Shown: positions 18,469 through 28,022, counted from the first letter of the stretch. The stretch is 64,000 nt of DNA from Serpens gallinarum (GCF_014836765.1 NZ_JACSQG010000002.1:186001-250000); one strand, 5' to 3'. Numbers and translations: made by a program. The notes: generated from the letters alone by a model not told the origin.

Positions 18469-20205
18469 TCAGGCCGCAGTCGACCCATGCCCATGGGTGA
18501 CCGGTGCTGTTTCTTCCTCTGGCGCGAATTTGGACAGGATGTGCGCCTTCATGCTGCGCGCCAGCTCCTCCTCGTCGAAGAACACCGTGCCCAGGTTGTC
18601 CTTGCGGAAGATCTCCGCCGCGTCCGGGCTGTGGGTGCGGATCACCACCTCGATGTCTGGGTTGAGCGTGCGGGCGATTTCCACCATGCGTTGCACATTC
18701 ATCGGGTCCGGAGTGGCGATCACCAGCATCGCCGCTGTGCTGATATGGGCCTGGATCAGGGTGGCCGGGTCCGTGGAGTCGCCGCTCACCGCAGGCACGC
18801 CTTCGCTGCGGATTTTCTCCACGTATTCGCGGTTCTGCTCGACCACCACGAAGGGGATATGCCGGCGCGCCAAAGAGCCACAGATGCGCCGGCCGACGCG
18901 GCCGTGGCCGACGACGACCACCTGACCTTCCAGGTATTTGCGCTCGGTACTCATCGGCAACACTGCCAGTGGGTCTTCGCGGTGTTCCAGCTTGCGGGCG
19001 AAGGACGAACGACGCAGCGCCCAGGCCTTGAGCGGCTTGACCAGGCCGAACATCACCGGGTTCAGGGCAATGGAAATCAGTGCTCCGGCCAGTACCAGGC
19101 TCACGCCTTCTGCTGGCATCAGGCCCAGCGACAGGCCGAGACCGGCCAGAATGAAGGAGAACTCGCCAATTTGCGCCAGGCTGGCGGCGACGGTCAGCGC
19201 CGTATTGAGCGGATAACGGAAAGCCAGCACCAGCGCGGCGGCTGCCAGGGTCTTGCCGAAGACAATAATGGCGACCACGGCCAGTACATGCAGCGGTTCG
19301 TCGAGCAGCACCTGAGGATCGAAGAGCATGCCGACCGAGACGAAGAACAGTACGGCGAAGGCATCGCGCAGCGGCAGGGATTCGCTGGCAGCACGGTGGC
19401 TGAGGTCAGACTCGCGCATCACCATGCCGGCAAAGAAGGCGCCAAGGGCGAAGGACACCGAAAACAGCGCGGCGGCGCCATAGGCGATGCCGATAGCAGC
19501 GGCAATCACCGCCAGGGTGAACAGTTCGCGCGAGCCGGTCTTGGCGACTTGCAGCAGCATCCACGGCAGGATGCGCCGACCGGCAATCAGCATCACGGCG
19601 ACAAAGCCGGACACCAGCAGCAGGGTTTTGCCCAGGCTGTACCAGATCGATTCACCGCCATTGTCCACCACGGTACCGCCCAGCACGCCGGCCAGGGGAG
19701 GCAGCATGACCAACACCAGAACGGTAGCCAGATCCTCGACCACTAGCCAGCCCACGGCAATTCGCCCGTTCATCGAGTCGAGAATGCCGCGTGACTCCAG
19801 TGCCTTGAGCAGCACCACGGTACTGGCGCACGACAGCGACAGGCCGAAGATCAGTCCGGCACCGATACTCCAGCCCCACCAGTGGGCGACAGCCATGCCA
19901 AGCAGCGTGGCCAGACTCATCTGCACCACCGCGCCAGGCAAGGCGATTTTCTTCACCGCCAGCAAGTCATCGAGGGAGAAATGCAGGCCGACGCCGAACA
20001 TCAGCAGCATGACGCCTATTTCGGAAAGCTGTGAGGCCAGCTCGATGTCAGCGACAAAACCCGGCGTGGACGGACCGAGCAAAATACCGGCGAACAGGTA
20101 ACCAATCAGTGCCGGGAGCTTCAGCTTCTCGGCGATGAAGCCGAAGATCAGGGCCAGGCCGAAGCCCCCGGCCAGGGTGGTGATAAGCGAGATGTTATGT
20201 TCCAT
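18469..20205 (-). CDS. ybaL: Cation:proton antiporter, YbaL/KefB-like, with TrkA-N domain
   Basis: This is a 578-residue inner-membrane CPA2-family antiporter. About twelve membrane helices span residues 1-390, opening with LAGGFGLALIFGFIAEKLKLPALIGYLFAGILLGP. Next is a cytoplasmic Rossmann TrkA-N domain near residue 415 (VVVVGHGRVGRRICGSLARR), which binds NAD(H) or nucleotide to gate the channel. The layout matches YbaL better than KefB or KefC. It probably moves K+ or Na+ against H+. The ATG at 20205 follows AGGA. The extreme C-terminus lacks a TrkA-C domain. Confidence 0.82.
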   Translation of the reverse strand: MEHNISLITTLAGGFGLALIFGFIAEKLKLPALIGYLFAGILLGPSTPGFVADIELASQLSEIGVMLLMFGVGLHFSLDDLLAVKKIALPGAVVQMSLATLLGMAVAHWWGWSIGAGLIFGLSLSCASTVVLLKALESRGILDSMNGRIAVGWLVVEDLATVLVLVMLPPLAGVLGGTVVDNGGESIWYSLGKTLLLVSGFVAVMLIAGRRILPWMLLQVAKTGSRELFTLAVIAAAIGIAYGAAALFSVSFALGAFFAGMVMRESDLSHRAASESLPLRDAFAVLFFVSVGMLFDPQVLLDEPLHVLAVVAIIVFGKTLAAAALVLAFRYPLNTALTVAASLAQIGEFSFILAGLGLSLGLMPAEGVSLVLAGALISIALNPVMFGLVKPLKAWALRRSSFARKLEHREDPLAVLPMSTERKYLEGQVVVVGHGRVGRRICGSLARRHIPFVVVEQNREYVEKIRSEGVPAVSGDSTDPATLIQAHISTAAMLVIATPDPMNVQRMVEIARTLNPDIEVVIRTHSPDAAEIFRKDNLGTVFFDEEELARSMKAHILSKFAPEEETAPVTHGHGSTAA

Positions 20206-20208
20206 CAA

Positions 20209-20643
20209 GGTTCCTGTGTGAGGGCCACGGGCGGCCGAAAGCCGGTCAACATGGCGTGACTAACTAAAAAAATTAAAAGACGCCGAATAGGCCGGAGCAT
20301 TCGAGGCGCAACAGCCAGGCCGCACACCCGATGTCCCAGGCAGTAGCCCAGGCGCGAAGGAAAGGACCTACGACAGGGTCAGCTCATTGGACAAAAAAAT
20401 GCAGGGACGGGTCACTGGAAATAGAGCCTTCCAGTAACGGCTGCCTAGGATATTTCGGGGGATAAGTGTCGTAAAGGCGAAATTTTGTGGCGCTTTTAGA
20501 CAATCTGCGAGCGCCATGTGGCGCCCAACTATGGAGCGCAAGGCATGTTTGTCGGCGGGGATCGTTGCGCTGAGTGGATCGAATGTATCGTCAGCGGCGG
20601 CGCCCCGTTGAGGGCAGCGCCGCCAAGGAAACCAGGGTTTCTT
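20209..20643. other. Intergenic region without a supported gene
   Basis: These 435 bp lie upstream of the antiporter gene and downstream of the symporter gene. A GAAACC/GGTTTC mini-hairpin near 20628-20641 and a GGCGGCGC/GCGCCGCC dyad near 20596-20625 could mark the symporter mRNA end. Neither has a T tract. I see no coding region with good start signals. Confidence 0.4.
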
Positions 20644-21636
20644 TCAGATCGCCTCGGCCGTTTCGGCCTCGGTATCCGGGCGTTTGGCATAGCGCTGGGC
20701 AAGTACTGCGCACACCATCAGCTGAATCTGGTGAAAGATCATCAGCGGCAGGATCAGCGTACCAATGGCGCCGCCGGCAAACAGCACCTGGGCCATGGGT
20801 ACGCCGGTGGCCATGCTCTTTTTCGAGGCGCCGAACAACAAGGTGATGCGGTCCTCCTGATTCAGGCCCATGCGCCGGCCGATGAATTCGACGATCACCA
20901 GCACCAGCGCCAGGAACAGCGTGCAGACCACACAGAGAATCAGCAGGCGGGGCATCGGGATCAAGTCCCAGATGCCGCCGATCACCGCCGCGCTGAACGC
21001 CGTGTAGACCACCAGCAGGATTGAGCCCTGGTCGACCCAGCGCAGCCATCTGATGTTGCGCGCCACCCAGTTGCCAATCAACGGACGCATCAGCTGCCCG
21101 GCGATGAACGGCACCAGCAGTTGCAAGACGATCTTGCCAATGGCATCCAGCGTTGAGCCGCCCTGACCTTCCACGTCCATCAGCAGCATGACCAGCAAGG
21201 GCGTGAGGAAGATGCCCAGCAGGCTGGATGCTGCGGCGCTGCAGATTGCTGCGGGAATATTGCCCCGTGCCAGCGACGTGAAGGCAATGGCCGACTGCAC
21301 GGTAGCCGGCAGTGCGCACAGATACAGCATGCCCAGATACAGCTCGTTGCCCAGCAGCGGGAACAGCAGCGGTTTGAGCGCCAGGCCCAGCATGGGGAAC
21401 AGTATGAAGGTGCACCCAAAGATCAGCAGGTGCAGGCGCCAGTGGGTGGCGCCGGAAATGATCGCCTCTCGCGATAGCTTCGCACCGTGCAGGAAAAACA
21501 GCAGGGCAATGGCCAGGTTGGTGATCCACTCGAAGGCCACGGCGCCCTGGCCGCTGGCGGGCAGGAAGGTAGCGAGTAGCACCACGCCAATCAGAATCTG
21601 GGTGTAGGCATCGGGAATGAAACGGGACAGCGCCAT
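20644..21636 (-). CDS. Bile acid:sodium symporter family transporter (YfeH-like)
   Basis: This is a 330-residue membrane protein with about ten helices of the SBF-like (PF13593) branch. Diagnostic segments are AIALLFFLHGAKLSREAI, LCALPATVQSAIAFTSLARGN and FGASKKSMATGVPMAQVLF. The substrate is unknown; relatives are assigned to organic anions or arsenite-related transport without firm proof. The ATG at 21636 gives the normal family start. It is divergent from an AraC regulator about 70-80 bp away, which probably controls it. Confidence 0.82.
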   Translation of the reverse strand: MALSRFIPDAYTQILIGVVLLATFLPASGQGAVAFEWITNLAIALLFFLHGAKLSREAIISGATHWRLHLLIFGCTFILFPMLGLALKPLLFPLLGNELYLGMLYLCALPATVQSAIAFTSLARGNIPAAICSAAASSLLGIFLTPLLVMLLMDVEGQGGSTLDAIGKIVLQLLVPFIAGQLMRPLIGNWVARNIRWLRWVDQGSILLVVYTAFSAAVIGGIWDLIPMPRLLILCVVCTLFLALVLVIVEFIGRRMGLNQEDRITLLFGASKKSMATGVPMAQVLFAGGAIGTLILPLMIFHQIQLMVCAVLAQRYAKRPDTEAETAEAI

Positions 21637-21705
21637 GATTGTTCTCGTAGTTGCGGGCGAGTGACGGCGCACACTACCCTGTTCGCCTCTTGCCGACTAA
21701 CGCCA

Positions 21706-22512
21706 ATGAGCCCACTAATGTCGACTAAAGGACAAGACTACGCCGTGCGCAGCAGTCTTTTCGAGCTGAAACGTTTGCCGCGCCCACTGTACGGACAGGT
21801 CGAATCGCTGCCCAATCGGGCGCTTACCTACCAGCACAGCCATCCGTGGGTGCAACTCTCCTATGCCACCCAGGGGGTGCTGGAAGTGCAGACCCGCGCC
21901 GGGCGCTTCATCGCGCCGCCGCAGCGGGCGGTATGGGTACCCGCGGGCATGCCGCACCGGGTGTTCAGCACGCCGCAAACGGAAATGCGCAGCCTGTATC
22001 TGGAATGCAATGTGACCACATGGGCACCGCCGAGCTGCCGGGTGCTAGAGGTCAGCCCGCTACTGCGGGAACTGATTCGTACCTTCAGTCTGCTGCCGGA
22101 GGATTATGACGAAGAGGGTGCAGCGGGACGGCTGGCGCAGGTGCTGCTCGACCAATTGGCTAGCGCCGCAGAAGTCGATCTGGCTCTGCCGCTGCCCCAG
22201 GACAAACGTTTGCGACAGATCTGTCGCAACCTGCAGGCCCACCCGGAGCAGCAGACCACCCTGGGCGACTGGGGCCTGCAGCTAGGGGTGTCGGAAAAGA
22301 CCCTGAGCCGTCTGTTCTTGCGCGAGACCGGGCTGAGTTTTCGCGCCTGGCGCCAGCGTCTGCGCTTGCTCGGTGCGTTGGCGCCGCTGGAACGCGGTGA
22401 ACGGGTCACCGACGTGGCACTGGCCTGCGGTTACGACTCAACCTCGGCATTCATCGCCGCGTTTCGCCAGCTGTTCGACTGCACGCCAGGGGAGTTTTTT
22501 CGCGAAACCTGA
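21706..22512 (+). CDS. AraC-family regulator with cupin domain
   Basis: This is a regulator of about 268 residues. An N-terminal cupin sensor (HSHPWVQLSYATQGVLEVQT, VWVPAGMPHRVF) is followed by a C-terminal AraC helix-turn-helix pair (LGVSEKTLSRLFLRETGLSFRAWRQRLRLLGAL, then VTDVALACGYDSTSAFIAAFRQLF). The start is uncertain: ATGs at 21706 and 21718 both lack a clear ribosome site. It is divergent from the symporter gene, its likely target. Confidence 0.85.
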   Translation: MSPLMSTKGQDYAVRSSLFELKRLPRPLYGQVESLPNRALTYQHSHPWVQLSYATQGVLEVQTRAGRFIAPPQRAVWVPAGMPHRVFSTPQTEMRSLYLECNVTTWAPPSCRVLEVSPLLRELIRTFSLLPEDYDEEGAAGRLAQVLLDQLASAAEVDLALPLPQDKRLRQICRNLQAHPEQQTTLGDWGLQLGVSEKTLSRLFLRETGLSFRAWRQRLRLLGALAPLERGERVTDVALACGYDSTSAFIAAFRQLFDCTPGEFFRET

Positions 22513-22520
22513 GCCTACCG

Positions 22521-23294
22521 TCAGTGAGGCAAACGCACCAGCCGCTCGGCATAACCGTCCTGATCGCTGCCGTCCAGCATCAGCCGACCCTGGGCTGCCA
22601 GTGCCCGGGCACGCCAGTAAAGAAACACATCAGTAGGAAAAAAGCCGTCGCAGCGGGCCATGACCTCGGCCATGGCGCGCGCCAACGGCTGCCACTCAGC
22701 GGAACAGGCGGCCAGCAGCGGCTCGTCGATATAGGCAGGGGCAACCGATTGAAAACGCCCGGCGCGCCACAGGCGGATCGGTGCGTTGTCGTTCACGAGG
22801 ACTTGCCACTGCGCGGCCAATTGCTGGCGGCGGGACGCGTCGAGCCGGTGGTGGTGTTGATAGAGGTCGACCAGTTGGTCCGGGCGGCGCAGGGAGACCG
22901 TCCGACGCGGCGGCAACTGTGGATTGCCACAGGCCACCTCCCACAATTCGACCGGCGAACCCGCCAGGGCCTGGGCCAGCCGCGCCAGCAGCAACTGCTC
23001 GGAGCAGCTGTCACCGTGCCAGACCGTCACGGCTCGGCTGCCGTGCGCCAACCCGCTTAGCCAGTGCGCTTCGCAGACCAGCTCACCGGCAAAATCCGGC
23101 ATCGGTTGGAGCGATACCGGCCAGAGCGCCTGCCAGTAGGCAATCCGCTGGGCACAGGGCGGTTGGTCGATATCGCTCAGCGGCCCGACGGCGAGATCAT
23201 CGTGCAGCACCCGTAGCGACTGCGCCGCGATGTCCGCGCCGAGCGCGTGGGTCACGCCCTCGACCGCCAGATCTTCGCATACCAGATGCCACAT
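22521..23294 (-). CDS. DUF1835 domain protein
   Basis: This is a 257-residue cytoplasmic protein. The N-terminus, WHLVCEDLAVEGVTHAL and LRVLHDDLAVGPLSDID, matches DUF1835. The C-terminal half (DNAPIRLWRAGRFQSVAPAYID...) fits the associated DUF3658 region. The function is unknown. It follows yheV by 22 bp on the same strand and may be the last gene of the prlC operon. Confidence 0.7.
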   Translation of the reverse strand: MWHLVCEDLAVEGVTHALGADIAAQSLRVLHDDLAVGPLSDIDQPPCAQRIAYWQALWPVSLQPMPDFAGELVCEAHWLSGLAHGSRAVTVWHGDSCSEQLLLARLAQALAGSPVELWEVACGNPQLPPRRTVSLRRPDQLVDLYQHHHRLDASRRQQLAAQWQVLVNDNAPIRLWRAGRFQSVAPAYIDEPLLAACSAEWQPLARAMAEVMARCDGFFPTDVFLYWRARALAAQGRLMLDGSDQDGYAERLVRLPH

Positions 23295-23316
23295 GACAGG
23301 CCTGTCTAAACCCGGG

Positions 23317-23580
23317 TCAGTCAGGCTTCTTCAGCTTCGGGTTGGGGAAGAACTGCACCGTGTGGCTCTTGGCCGCCGCCGGTTTAGGAGCATGCGGGGT
23401 CACCCTCGTGCCGAGCTCTTTGGGCACGGAAATGCCCTGGGCGTTGAGCGTATCGGCAAAACCGCAGGCCACGCATTCGCGGTGCGGGACGCCCTCGACG
23501 TCCCACATCTTGATGGTGTCCTGGGCTTCGCAGGCCGGGCATACCGCGCCAGCAATGAAGCGTTTCTTCACATCGTTCAT
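23317..23580 (-). CDS. yheV: YheV-family zinc-ribbon protein
   Basis: This is an 87-residue protein with two CxxC pairs (VCPACEAQDTIKMW and HRECVACGFADTL) forming a zinc ribbon, then a basic Pro-rich tail ending NPKLKKPD. It matches the YheV family. Its ATG overlaps the prlC stop as ATGA, the conserved prlC-yheV arrangement. The molecular function is unknown. Confidence 0.85.
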   Translation of the reverse strand: MNDVKKRFIAGAVCPACEAQDTIKMWDVEGVPHRECVACGFADTLNAQGISVPKELGTRVTPHAPKPAAAKSHTVQFFPNPKLKKPD

Positions 23581-25625
23581 GCGATTTCCTCGGTCAGACC
23601 GCTGTGACGCAACAGCGCGTCAATGCTCGGCTCGCGGCCGCGGAAAGCAACGAACAGGTCCATCGGTTCCTGGGCGCCGCCCTGGGCCAGAATCGCCTCG
23701 CGGAACGCGCGGCCGGTCTCGGGGTTGAGCACGCCCCGCTCCTCGAACAGCGAGAAGGCATCGGCGGACAGCACTTCGGCCCACTTGTAGCTGTAGTAAC
23801 CGGCCGCGTAACCGCCGGCGAAGATATGCGCGAAGCTGTTGGCGAAGCGGTTCCACACCGGCGGGCGCATCACCGAGACCTCGTCGCGCACGGCGTTAAG
23901 CACGTCGAGCACGCTGCGGCCGTCGCCGTGGGTGGCGTGCAGTTCGAAGTCGAAGATCGAGAACTCCAGCTGACGCACCATCATCATGCCGGACTGGAAA
24001 TTCTTCGCCGCCAGCATCTTGTCGAGCAGCTCCTGAGGCAGCGGCTCGCCGGTCTGGTAGTGGCCGGAAATCAGCGCCAGGCCGTCCGGCTCCCAGCACC
24101 AGTTCTCCATGAACTGGCTGGGCAGCTCGACGGCGTCCCAGGCCACGCCGTTGATGCCGGAGGCGCCGGCATGCTCGACACGGGTCAGCAGGTGGTGCAG
24201 GCCATGGCCGAATTCGTGGAACAGCGTGGTCACTTCGTCGTGGGTGAGCAGCGCCGGCTTGCCGGCTTCGGCCGGCGTAAAGTTGCACACCAGGTTGGCC
24301 ACCGGGCTGATCAGCGTGCCGTCGGCGCTGCGGCGCTTGTCACGGGCGCCATCCATCCAGGCACCGCCGCGCTTGTTGGCGCGGGCATAGAGGTCGAAGA
24401 AGAAGCGCCCGACGTGCTCGCCGTTCTCGCGAATCTCGAACAGGCGCACATCGGGGTGCCAGCGGTCGAATTCGGTCAATTCCCGAATCTCGATGCCGTA
24501 CAGCTGTTGCACGATGGCGAACAGCCCGGACAGCACCTTGTCGATCGGGAACCAGGCGCGTACCGCTTCTTGGGACAGGTCGTAGCGTGCCTGGCGCAGT
24601 TTTTCGGCGAAGTAGCCGGCGTCCCAGCTCTGTAGGTCGCTTACGCCCTGTTCGGCGGCGAAGGCCTTGAGTTGCTCAAGGTCACGTTGAGCAAACGGCT
24701 TGCTGCGCACCGCCAGGTCACGCAGGAAGCTCAGCACCTGTTCGCTGGTGTCGGCCATCTTGGTGGCCAGCGACAGGTCGGCGAAGTTGGCGAAACCGAG
24801 CAGTTTCGCCAGCTCCTGACGCAGGTCGAGAATCTCGGCCATCAGCGGGCCGTTGTCGTGCTGGCCGGCATTCGGGCCCTGGTCGGAGGCGCGGGTTGCG
24901 TAGGCGGTGTAGACCTCTTCGCGCAGTTTACGGTCGTCGGCGTAGGTCATTACGGCGTAGTAGCTGGGGAATTCCAGGCTGATCAGCCAGCCGTCGAGGT
25001 TCTTCGCCTGGGCGGCCTGGGCCATTTGCGCTTTGGCCGAGTCGGGCAGGCCGGCCAGTTGCGCGTCGTCGACCAAGTGCTTGGTCCAGGCCTGGGTGGC
25101 ATCCAGCAGCTGATTGGAAAAGCGGCTGGTCAGCTCGGATAGGCGCATCTGGATTTCGCCGTAGCGCTGCTGCTCGGCCGGCGGCAGGTCGATGCCGGAC
25201 AGGCGGAAGTCCCGCAGGCTGTGCTCGAGGATGGTCTTTTGCGCCACATCGAACCCTGCCGCCGCGGGACTTGCGGCCAGTGCCTGATAAGCGGCAAACA
25301 GCTCCGGGTTCTGTCCCAGCTCGGTGGAATACTCGGACAGCTTGGGCAGGCAGGCCTCATAGGCGGCGCGCAGTTCGGGACTGTTGCACACGGCGTTGAG
25401 GTGGCTGACCGGGCTCCAGGCCCGGCCCAGGCGCGCGCCCAGTTCGTCAAGGGCCAGCACCAGGCCGTCCCAGCTCGGTGCCTGCTGCTGGGTCTTGAGC
25501 AGCTCGGCCACCGCCGCACGGCTGTCGGCGAGAATCTGGTCGATGGCCGGTTCGACGTGTTCGGGGCGAATCAGCGAATAGGGCGGCAGGTCGAATTCTT
25601 GAAGAAGGGGATTGTTTGCGGTCAC
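23577..25625 (-). CDS. prlC: Oligopeptidase A
   Basis: This is a cytoplasmic M3-family zinc metallopeptidase of 682 residues that degrades short peptides, including signal-peptide fragments. The active site is FHEFGHGLHHLL near residue 465 (HExxH), with the third ligand Glu in AVELPSQFMENW about 25 residues later. The length is usual for the family. It opens an operon with yheV and perhaps the DUF1835 gene. Confidence 0.95.
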   Translation of the reverse strand: MTANNPLLQEFDLPPYSLIRPEHVEPAIDQILADSRAAVAELLKTQQQAPSWDGLVLALDELGARLGRAWSPVSHLNAVCNSPELRAAYEACLPKLSEYSTELGQNPELFAAYQALAASPAAAGFDVAQKTILEHSLRDFRLSGIDLPPAEQQRYGEIQMRLSELTSRFSNQLLDATQAWTKHLVDDAQLAGLPDSAKAQMAQAAQAKNLDGWLISLEFPSYYAVMTYADDRKLREEVYTAYATRASDQGPNAGQHDNGPLMAEILDLRQELAKLLGFANFADLSLATKMADTSEQVLSFLRDLAVRSKPFAQRDLEQLKAFAAEQGVSDLQSWDAGYFAEKLRQARYDLSQEAVRAWFPIDKVLSGLFAIVQQLYGIEIRELTEFDRWHPDVRLFEIRENGEHVGRFFFDLYARANKRGGAWMDGARDKRRSADGTLISPVANLVCNFTPAEAGKPALLTHDEVTTLFHEFGHGLHHLLTRVEHAGASGINGVAWDAVELPSQFMENWCWEPDGLALISGHYQTGEPLPQELLDKMLAAKNFQSGMMMVRQLEFSIFDFELHATHGDGRSVLDVLNAVRDEVSVMRPPVWNRFANSFAHIFAGGYAAGYYSYKWAEVLSADAFSLFEERGVLNPETGRAFREAILAQGGAQEPMDLFVAFRGREPSIDALLRHSGLTEEIA

Positions 25626-25731
25626 GGGGCATCACCTATGCAAAAAGGACGTGGGACCTTGGTAGGCATTGTCCATATGCCCTCCATCTTAATTACAATC
25701 CGCGCCGACCGCAGCCCAAGAGGACTCTATC

Positions 25732-26274
25732 GTGGCGATTCGTACCTACCAGAACATCACCCCGCAGCTCGGCGAGCGCGTGTTTGTGGATAACACCGCC
25801 GTGCTGATCGGCGATATCCAGTTGGGTGCCGACAGCTCGGTGTGGGCCCAGGCGGTAATCCGCGCCGACATGCACCGTATCCGCATTGGCGCGCGCACCA
25901 GCATTCAGGACGGCTGCGTGCTGCACATCACCCACCCAGGCCCGTACAACCCCGAGGGCTTTCCGCTGATCGTCGGCGACGAAGTGACCGTCGGCCACAA
26001 GGTCTGCCTGCATGGCTGCACGCTGGGTAACCGCATCCTGGTTGGCATGGGCAGCATCATCATGGACGGCGCCGTGGTGGAAGACGAGGTGATGATCGGC
26101 GCCGGCAGCCTGGTGCCGCCGGGCAAGCGCCTGGAGCGTGGCCATCTGTATGTCGGCAGCCCGGTGAAGCAGGTGCGGGCACTGACCGAGCAGGAAAAGG
26201 CCTATTTCAGCTACACCGCGGGCAACTACGTGAAGCTCAAGGATCAACACCTGGGCGAAGGCTACGACCGCTGA
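25732..26274 (+). CDS. Gamma-carbonic anhydrase family protein (YrdA-like)
   Basis: This is a 180-residue left-handed beta-helix hexapeptide-repeat protein. Zinc-ligand-type histidines are in VLHITHPG, VGHKVCLHGCTLG and nearby. The typical SSVWAQAVIRADMHRIRIG and GMGSIIMDGAVVEDEVMIGAGSLVPPGKRL segments are present. The start is GTG at 25732 with GAGG about 8 bases upstream. Its stop overlaps the next ATG by one base. Carbonic anhydrase activity is not proven for most YrdA-type proteins. Confidence 0.88.
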   Translation: MAIRTYQNITPQLGERVFVDNTAVLIGDIQLGADSSVWAQAVIRADMHRIRIGARTSIQDGCVLHITHPGPYNPEGFPLIVGDEVTVGHKVCLHGCTLGNRILVGMGSIIMDGAVVEDEVMIGAGSLVPPGKRLERGHLYVGSPVKQVRALTEQEKAYFSYTAGNYVKLKDQHLGEGYDR

Positions 26275-26921
26275 TGCATCACGAAACGATTCTTTTTGAC
26301 CTCGACGGCACCCTCACCGACCCGCGTGAAGGGATCACCCGTTCGGTGCAATACGCCCTCGCCCAGCTGAATATCCACGAGCCGGATCTAACCGCGCTGG
26401 AGCACTTCATCGGCCCGCCGCTGCTGCAATGCTTCATGAGCAGTTATGGCCTGGACGAGGCCACCGCCTGGCAGGCGGTCAACCATTACCGCGAGCGTTT
26501 CAAGGTCACCGGGCTGTATGAAAACCGCCCGTTCGACGGCATCGAGGCCTTGCTCGGCATGCTCCGCGATCAAGGCCGCACGCTGTACATCGCCACCAGC
26601 AAGCCGACGGTGTTTGCCACCGAGATTGCCCGGCACTTCGGCTTCGCCCGCCATTTCAAGGTGATCTATGGCAGCGAACTGGACGGCACGCGCACCGACA
26701 AGGTCGAGCTGATCGCCCACCTGATCGACCGCGAACAACTCGATCCGAGCCAGGCGCTGATGATCGGCGACCGCAAGCACGACCTGATCGGCGCCAAGCG
26801 CAACGGCCTGGATTGCGTGGCGGTGGGCTATGGCTTTGGTAGTGGGCAAGAGCTGGCGGCCGAAACGCCGAACTGGCATTACCCGACCCTGTCTGAGCTG
26901 CACCGGGCGTTCGAGCGTTAA
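26274..26921 (+). CDS. HAD-superfamily phosphatase (Gph-like)
   Basis: This is a 215-residue haloacid-dehalogenase hydrolase. Motif I is LFDLDGTLTD at residue 7, motif II TSKP, and motif IV IGDRKHDLIGAKRNG. The cap domain sits between motifs I and II. It resembles phosphoglycolate phosphatase and 5'-nucleotidase-type HADs. The substrate is not determined. The start overlaps the stop of the carbonic-anhydrase-like gene (TGATG), so the two are coupled. Confidence 0.88.
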   Translation: MHHETILFDLDGTLTDPREGITRSVQYALAQLNIHEPDLTALEHFIGPPLLQCFMSSYGLDEATAWQAVNHYRERFKVTGLYENRPFDGIEALLGMLRDQGRTLYIATSKPTVFATEIARHFGFARHFKVIYGSELDGTRTDKVELIAHLIDREQLDPSQALMIGDRKHDLIGAKRNGLDCVAVGYGFGSGQELAAETPNWHYPTLSELHRAFER

Positions 26922-26937
26922 AACCAGCAAACGGCGC

Positions 26938-27162
26938 TTATTTAGTGACTTTCATCACCAGGCGGCGCACCAGTGGAGCGACCAGCAGAACGGTGGGGAA
27001 CGCAACCAGCCAAGTGGTGAGTGCCGATTTGGGCCAGGCGCGCAGGACATCGATGCTCCAGCCTTGATTGAGTACCAGCACAACAGCAGAGACTATGCAG
27101 GTCATGATCGCCGACAGCAGAGCGCCGAACAGCACGGGGGCGAAACGAGCGGGCAAAAGCAT
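26938..27162 (-). CDS. DUF2798 small membrane protein
   Basis: This is a 74-residue protein with two hydrophobic helices (PVLFGALLSAIMTCIVSAVV and WLVAFPTVLLVAPLVRRLV), the DUF2798 pattern. AGGAGG lies 6 bases before the ATG. It is convergent with the HAD gene. The function is unknown. Confidence 0.75.
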   Translation of the reverse strand: MLLPARFAPVLFGALLSAIMTCIVSAVVLVLNQGWSIDVLRAWPKSALTTWLVAFPTVLLVAPLVRRLVMKVTK

Positions 27163-27208
27163 AATGGCCTCCTGAAGGGACCGGCCATTGTAGAGGGGTA
27201 AATCACTG

Positions 27209-27430
27209 ATGGCGAAACAGGATCAGGGCGGCAGTGGCCGCGCCGACTTCCATCGCGAGCACCAGGCCCGCGCCGAAGCCGAAGCACAACGCCTGCTGGC
27301 GGCGCGCGAACAGTGGCAGGGTCGCTGGCTGGCCTGGGTGGCCAGCGAACTGTACCGCCTGAGCCCACCGGCCTATGCCAATATGGTGCGCCGCGAGTTA
27401 AGCCGTTTGGTTGATGCGGCAGAGTCGTGA
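27209..27430 (+). CDS. Conserved small cytoplasmic protein, function unknown
   Basis: This is a 73-residue hydrophilic protein with a charged, helix-prone first half (REHQARAEAEAQRLLAARE), then WQGRWLAWVASELYRLSPPAYANMVRRELSRL. There are no signal peptide, metal motifs or recognised domain. A weak AGGGG site precedes the ATG. Codon use is like its neighbours, so I take it as real. I do not recognise the function. Confidence 0.55.
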   Translation: MAKQDQGGSGRADFHREHQARAEAEAQRLLAAREQWQGRWLAWVASELYRLSPPAYANMVRRELSRLVDAAES

Positions 27431-27480
27431 ATCGAATCGCTTGTCGCCTACCGCGGCTGGCTCATTAAGTGGAGAGGGTT

Positions 27481-27795
27481 ATGTCTACGTGGTTTCCCAG
27501 CGTACCGGCTTTGTTAAGCGTCGCCTTGCTGGCGGGTTGTGCTTCCAGCGCCCGTCCCGTGGCTGAGCCTGGACTGGCGGACAGCACCGACACCAGCTGC
27601 GCTGCCGAAAATGTACAGGATGTAATCGGCAAGACAGCCAGCCCTGAACTGCAGGAAGACGCCCGCCGTCGCTCCGGTGCCGAGCGGATGCGCCTCCTGC
27701 GGCCGGGCAGCATCGTGACCCTGGAATTCAATCATCAACGGCTGAATCTGCACGTGGACGACCAGGCGGTGGTTCAGCAGGTTAATTGCGGCTAA
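27481..27795 (+). CDS. Peptidase inhibitor I78-family lipoprotein
   Basis: This is a 104-residue predicted lipoprotein (lipobox LAGC). The mature part has AENVQDVIGKTASPELQEDARRRSGA, LLRPGSIVTLEFNHQRLNLHVDDQ and a C-terminal VNCG, the I78 inhibitor-family pattern with the two paired cysteines. It is probably a periplasmic serine-protease inhibitor. The ATG at 27481 follows GAGAGGG; a GTG 12 bp upstream is also in frame. Confidence 0.75.
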   Translation: MSTWFPSVPALLSVALLAGCASSARPVAEPGLADSTDTSCAAENVQDVIGKTASPELQEDARRRSGAERMRLLRPGSIVTLEFNHQRLNLHVDDQAVVQQVNCG

Positions 27796-27827
27796 CGACG
27801 CGCCACTTTGCGGTGGCTTGGGCCTTT

Positions 27828-27976
27828 GTAGGGCGGCGTCGCTCGCTGCAGGCAGGTTGGCTGGAGGCTGGAAGGTGAGCGAGCACCCCGCCGGCGGGTA
27901 TACCGTGCATACGGCGGGCTGCCCGGGTGAACCGCATTTTTATCCCAACACCGCGTCACGGGCGAGGCCGCCCTAC
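27828..27976. repeat. Intergenic inverted repeat
   Basis: The 227-bp gap before gabT holds a 10-bp inverted repeat: GTAGGGCGGC at 27828-27837 and GCCGCCCTAC at 27967-27976. The surrounding CGCTCGCTGC-type sequence is also mirrored. It may be a small non-autonomous intergenic element. No gene is supported here. Confidence 0.45.
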
Positions 27977-28022
27977 GTGGTGCGGCTAACGCTCGCTGCA
28001 CGCGGCTGTTTGGCGTGAGTTA

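Noticed and set aside
23604-24635. 343-codon frame antisense to prlC
   Set aside because: Shadow of the oligopeptidase gene, with low-complexity composition.
27818-28018. 66-codon frame before gabT
   Set aside because: It overlaps an inverted repeat, has no ribosome site and no protein-like composition.
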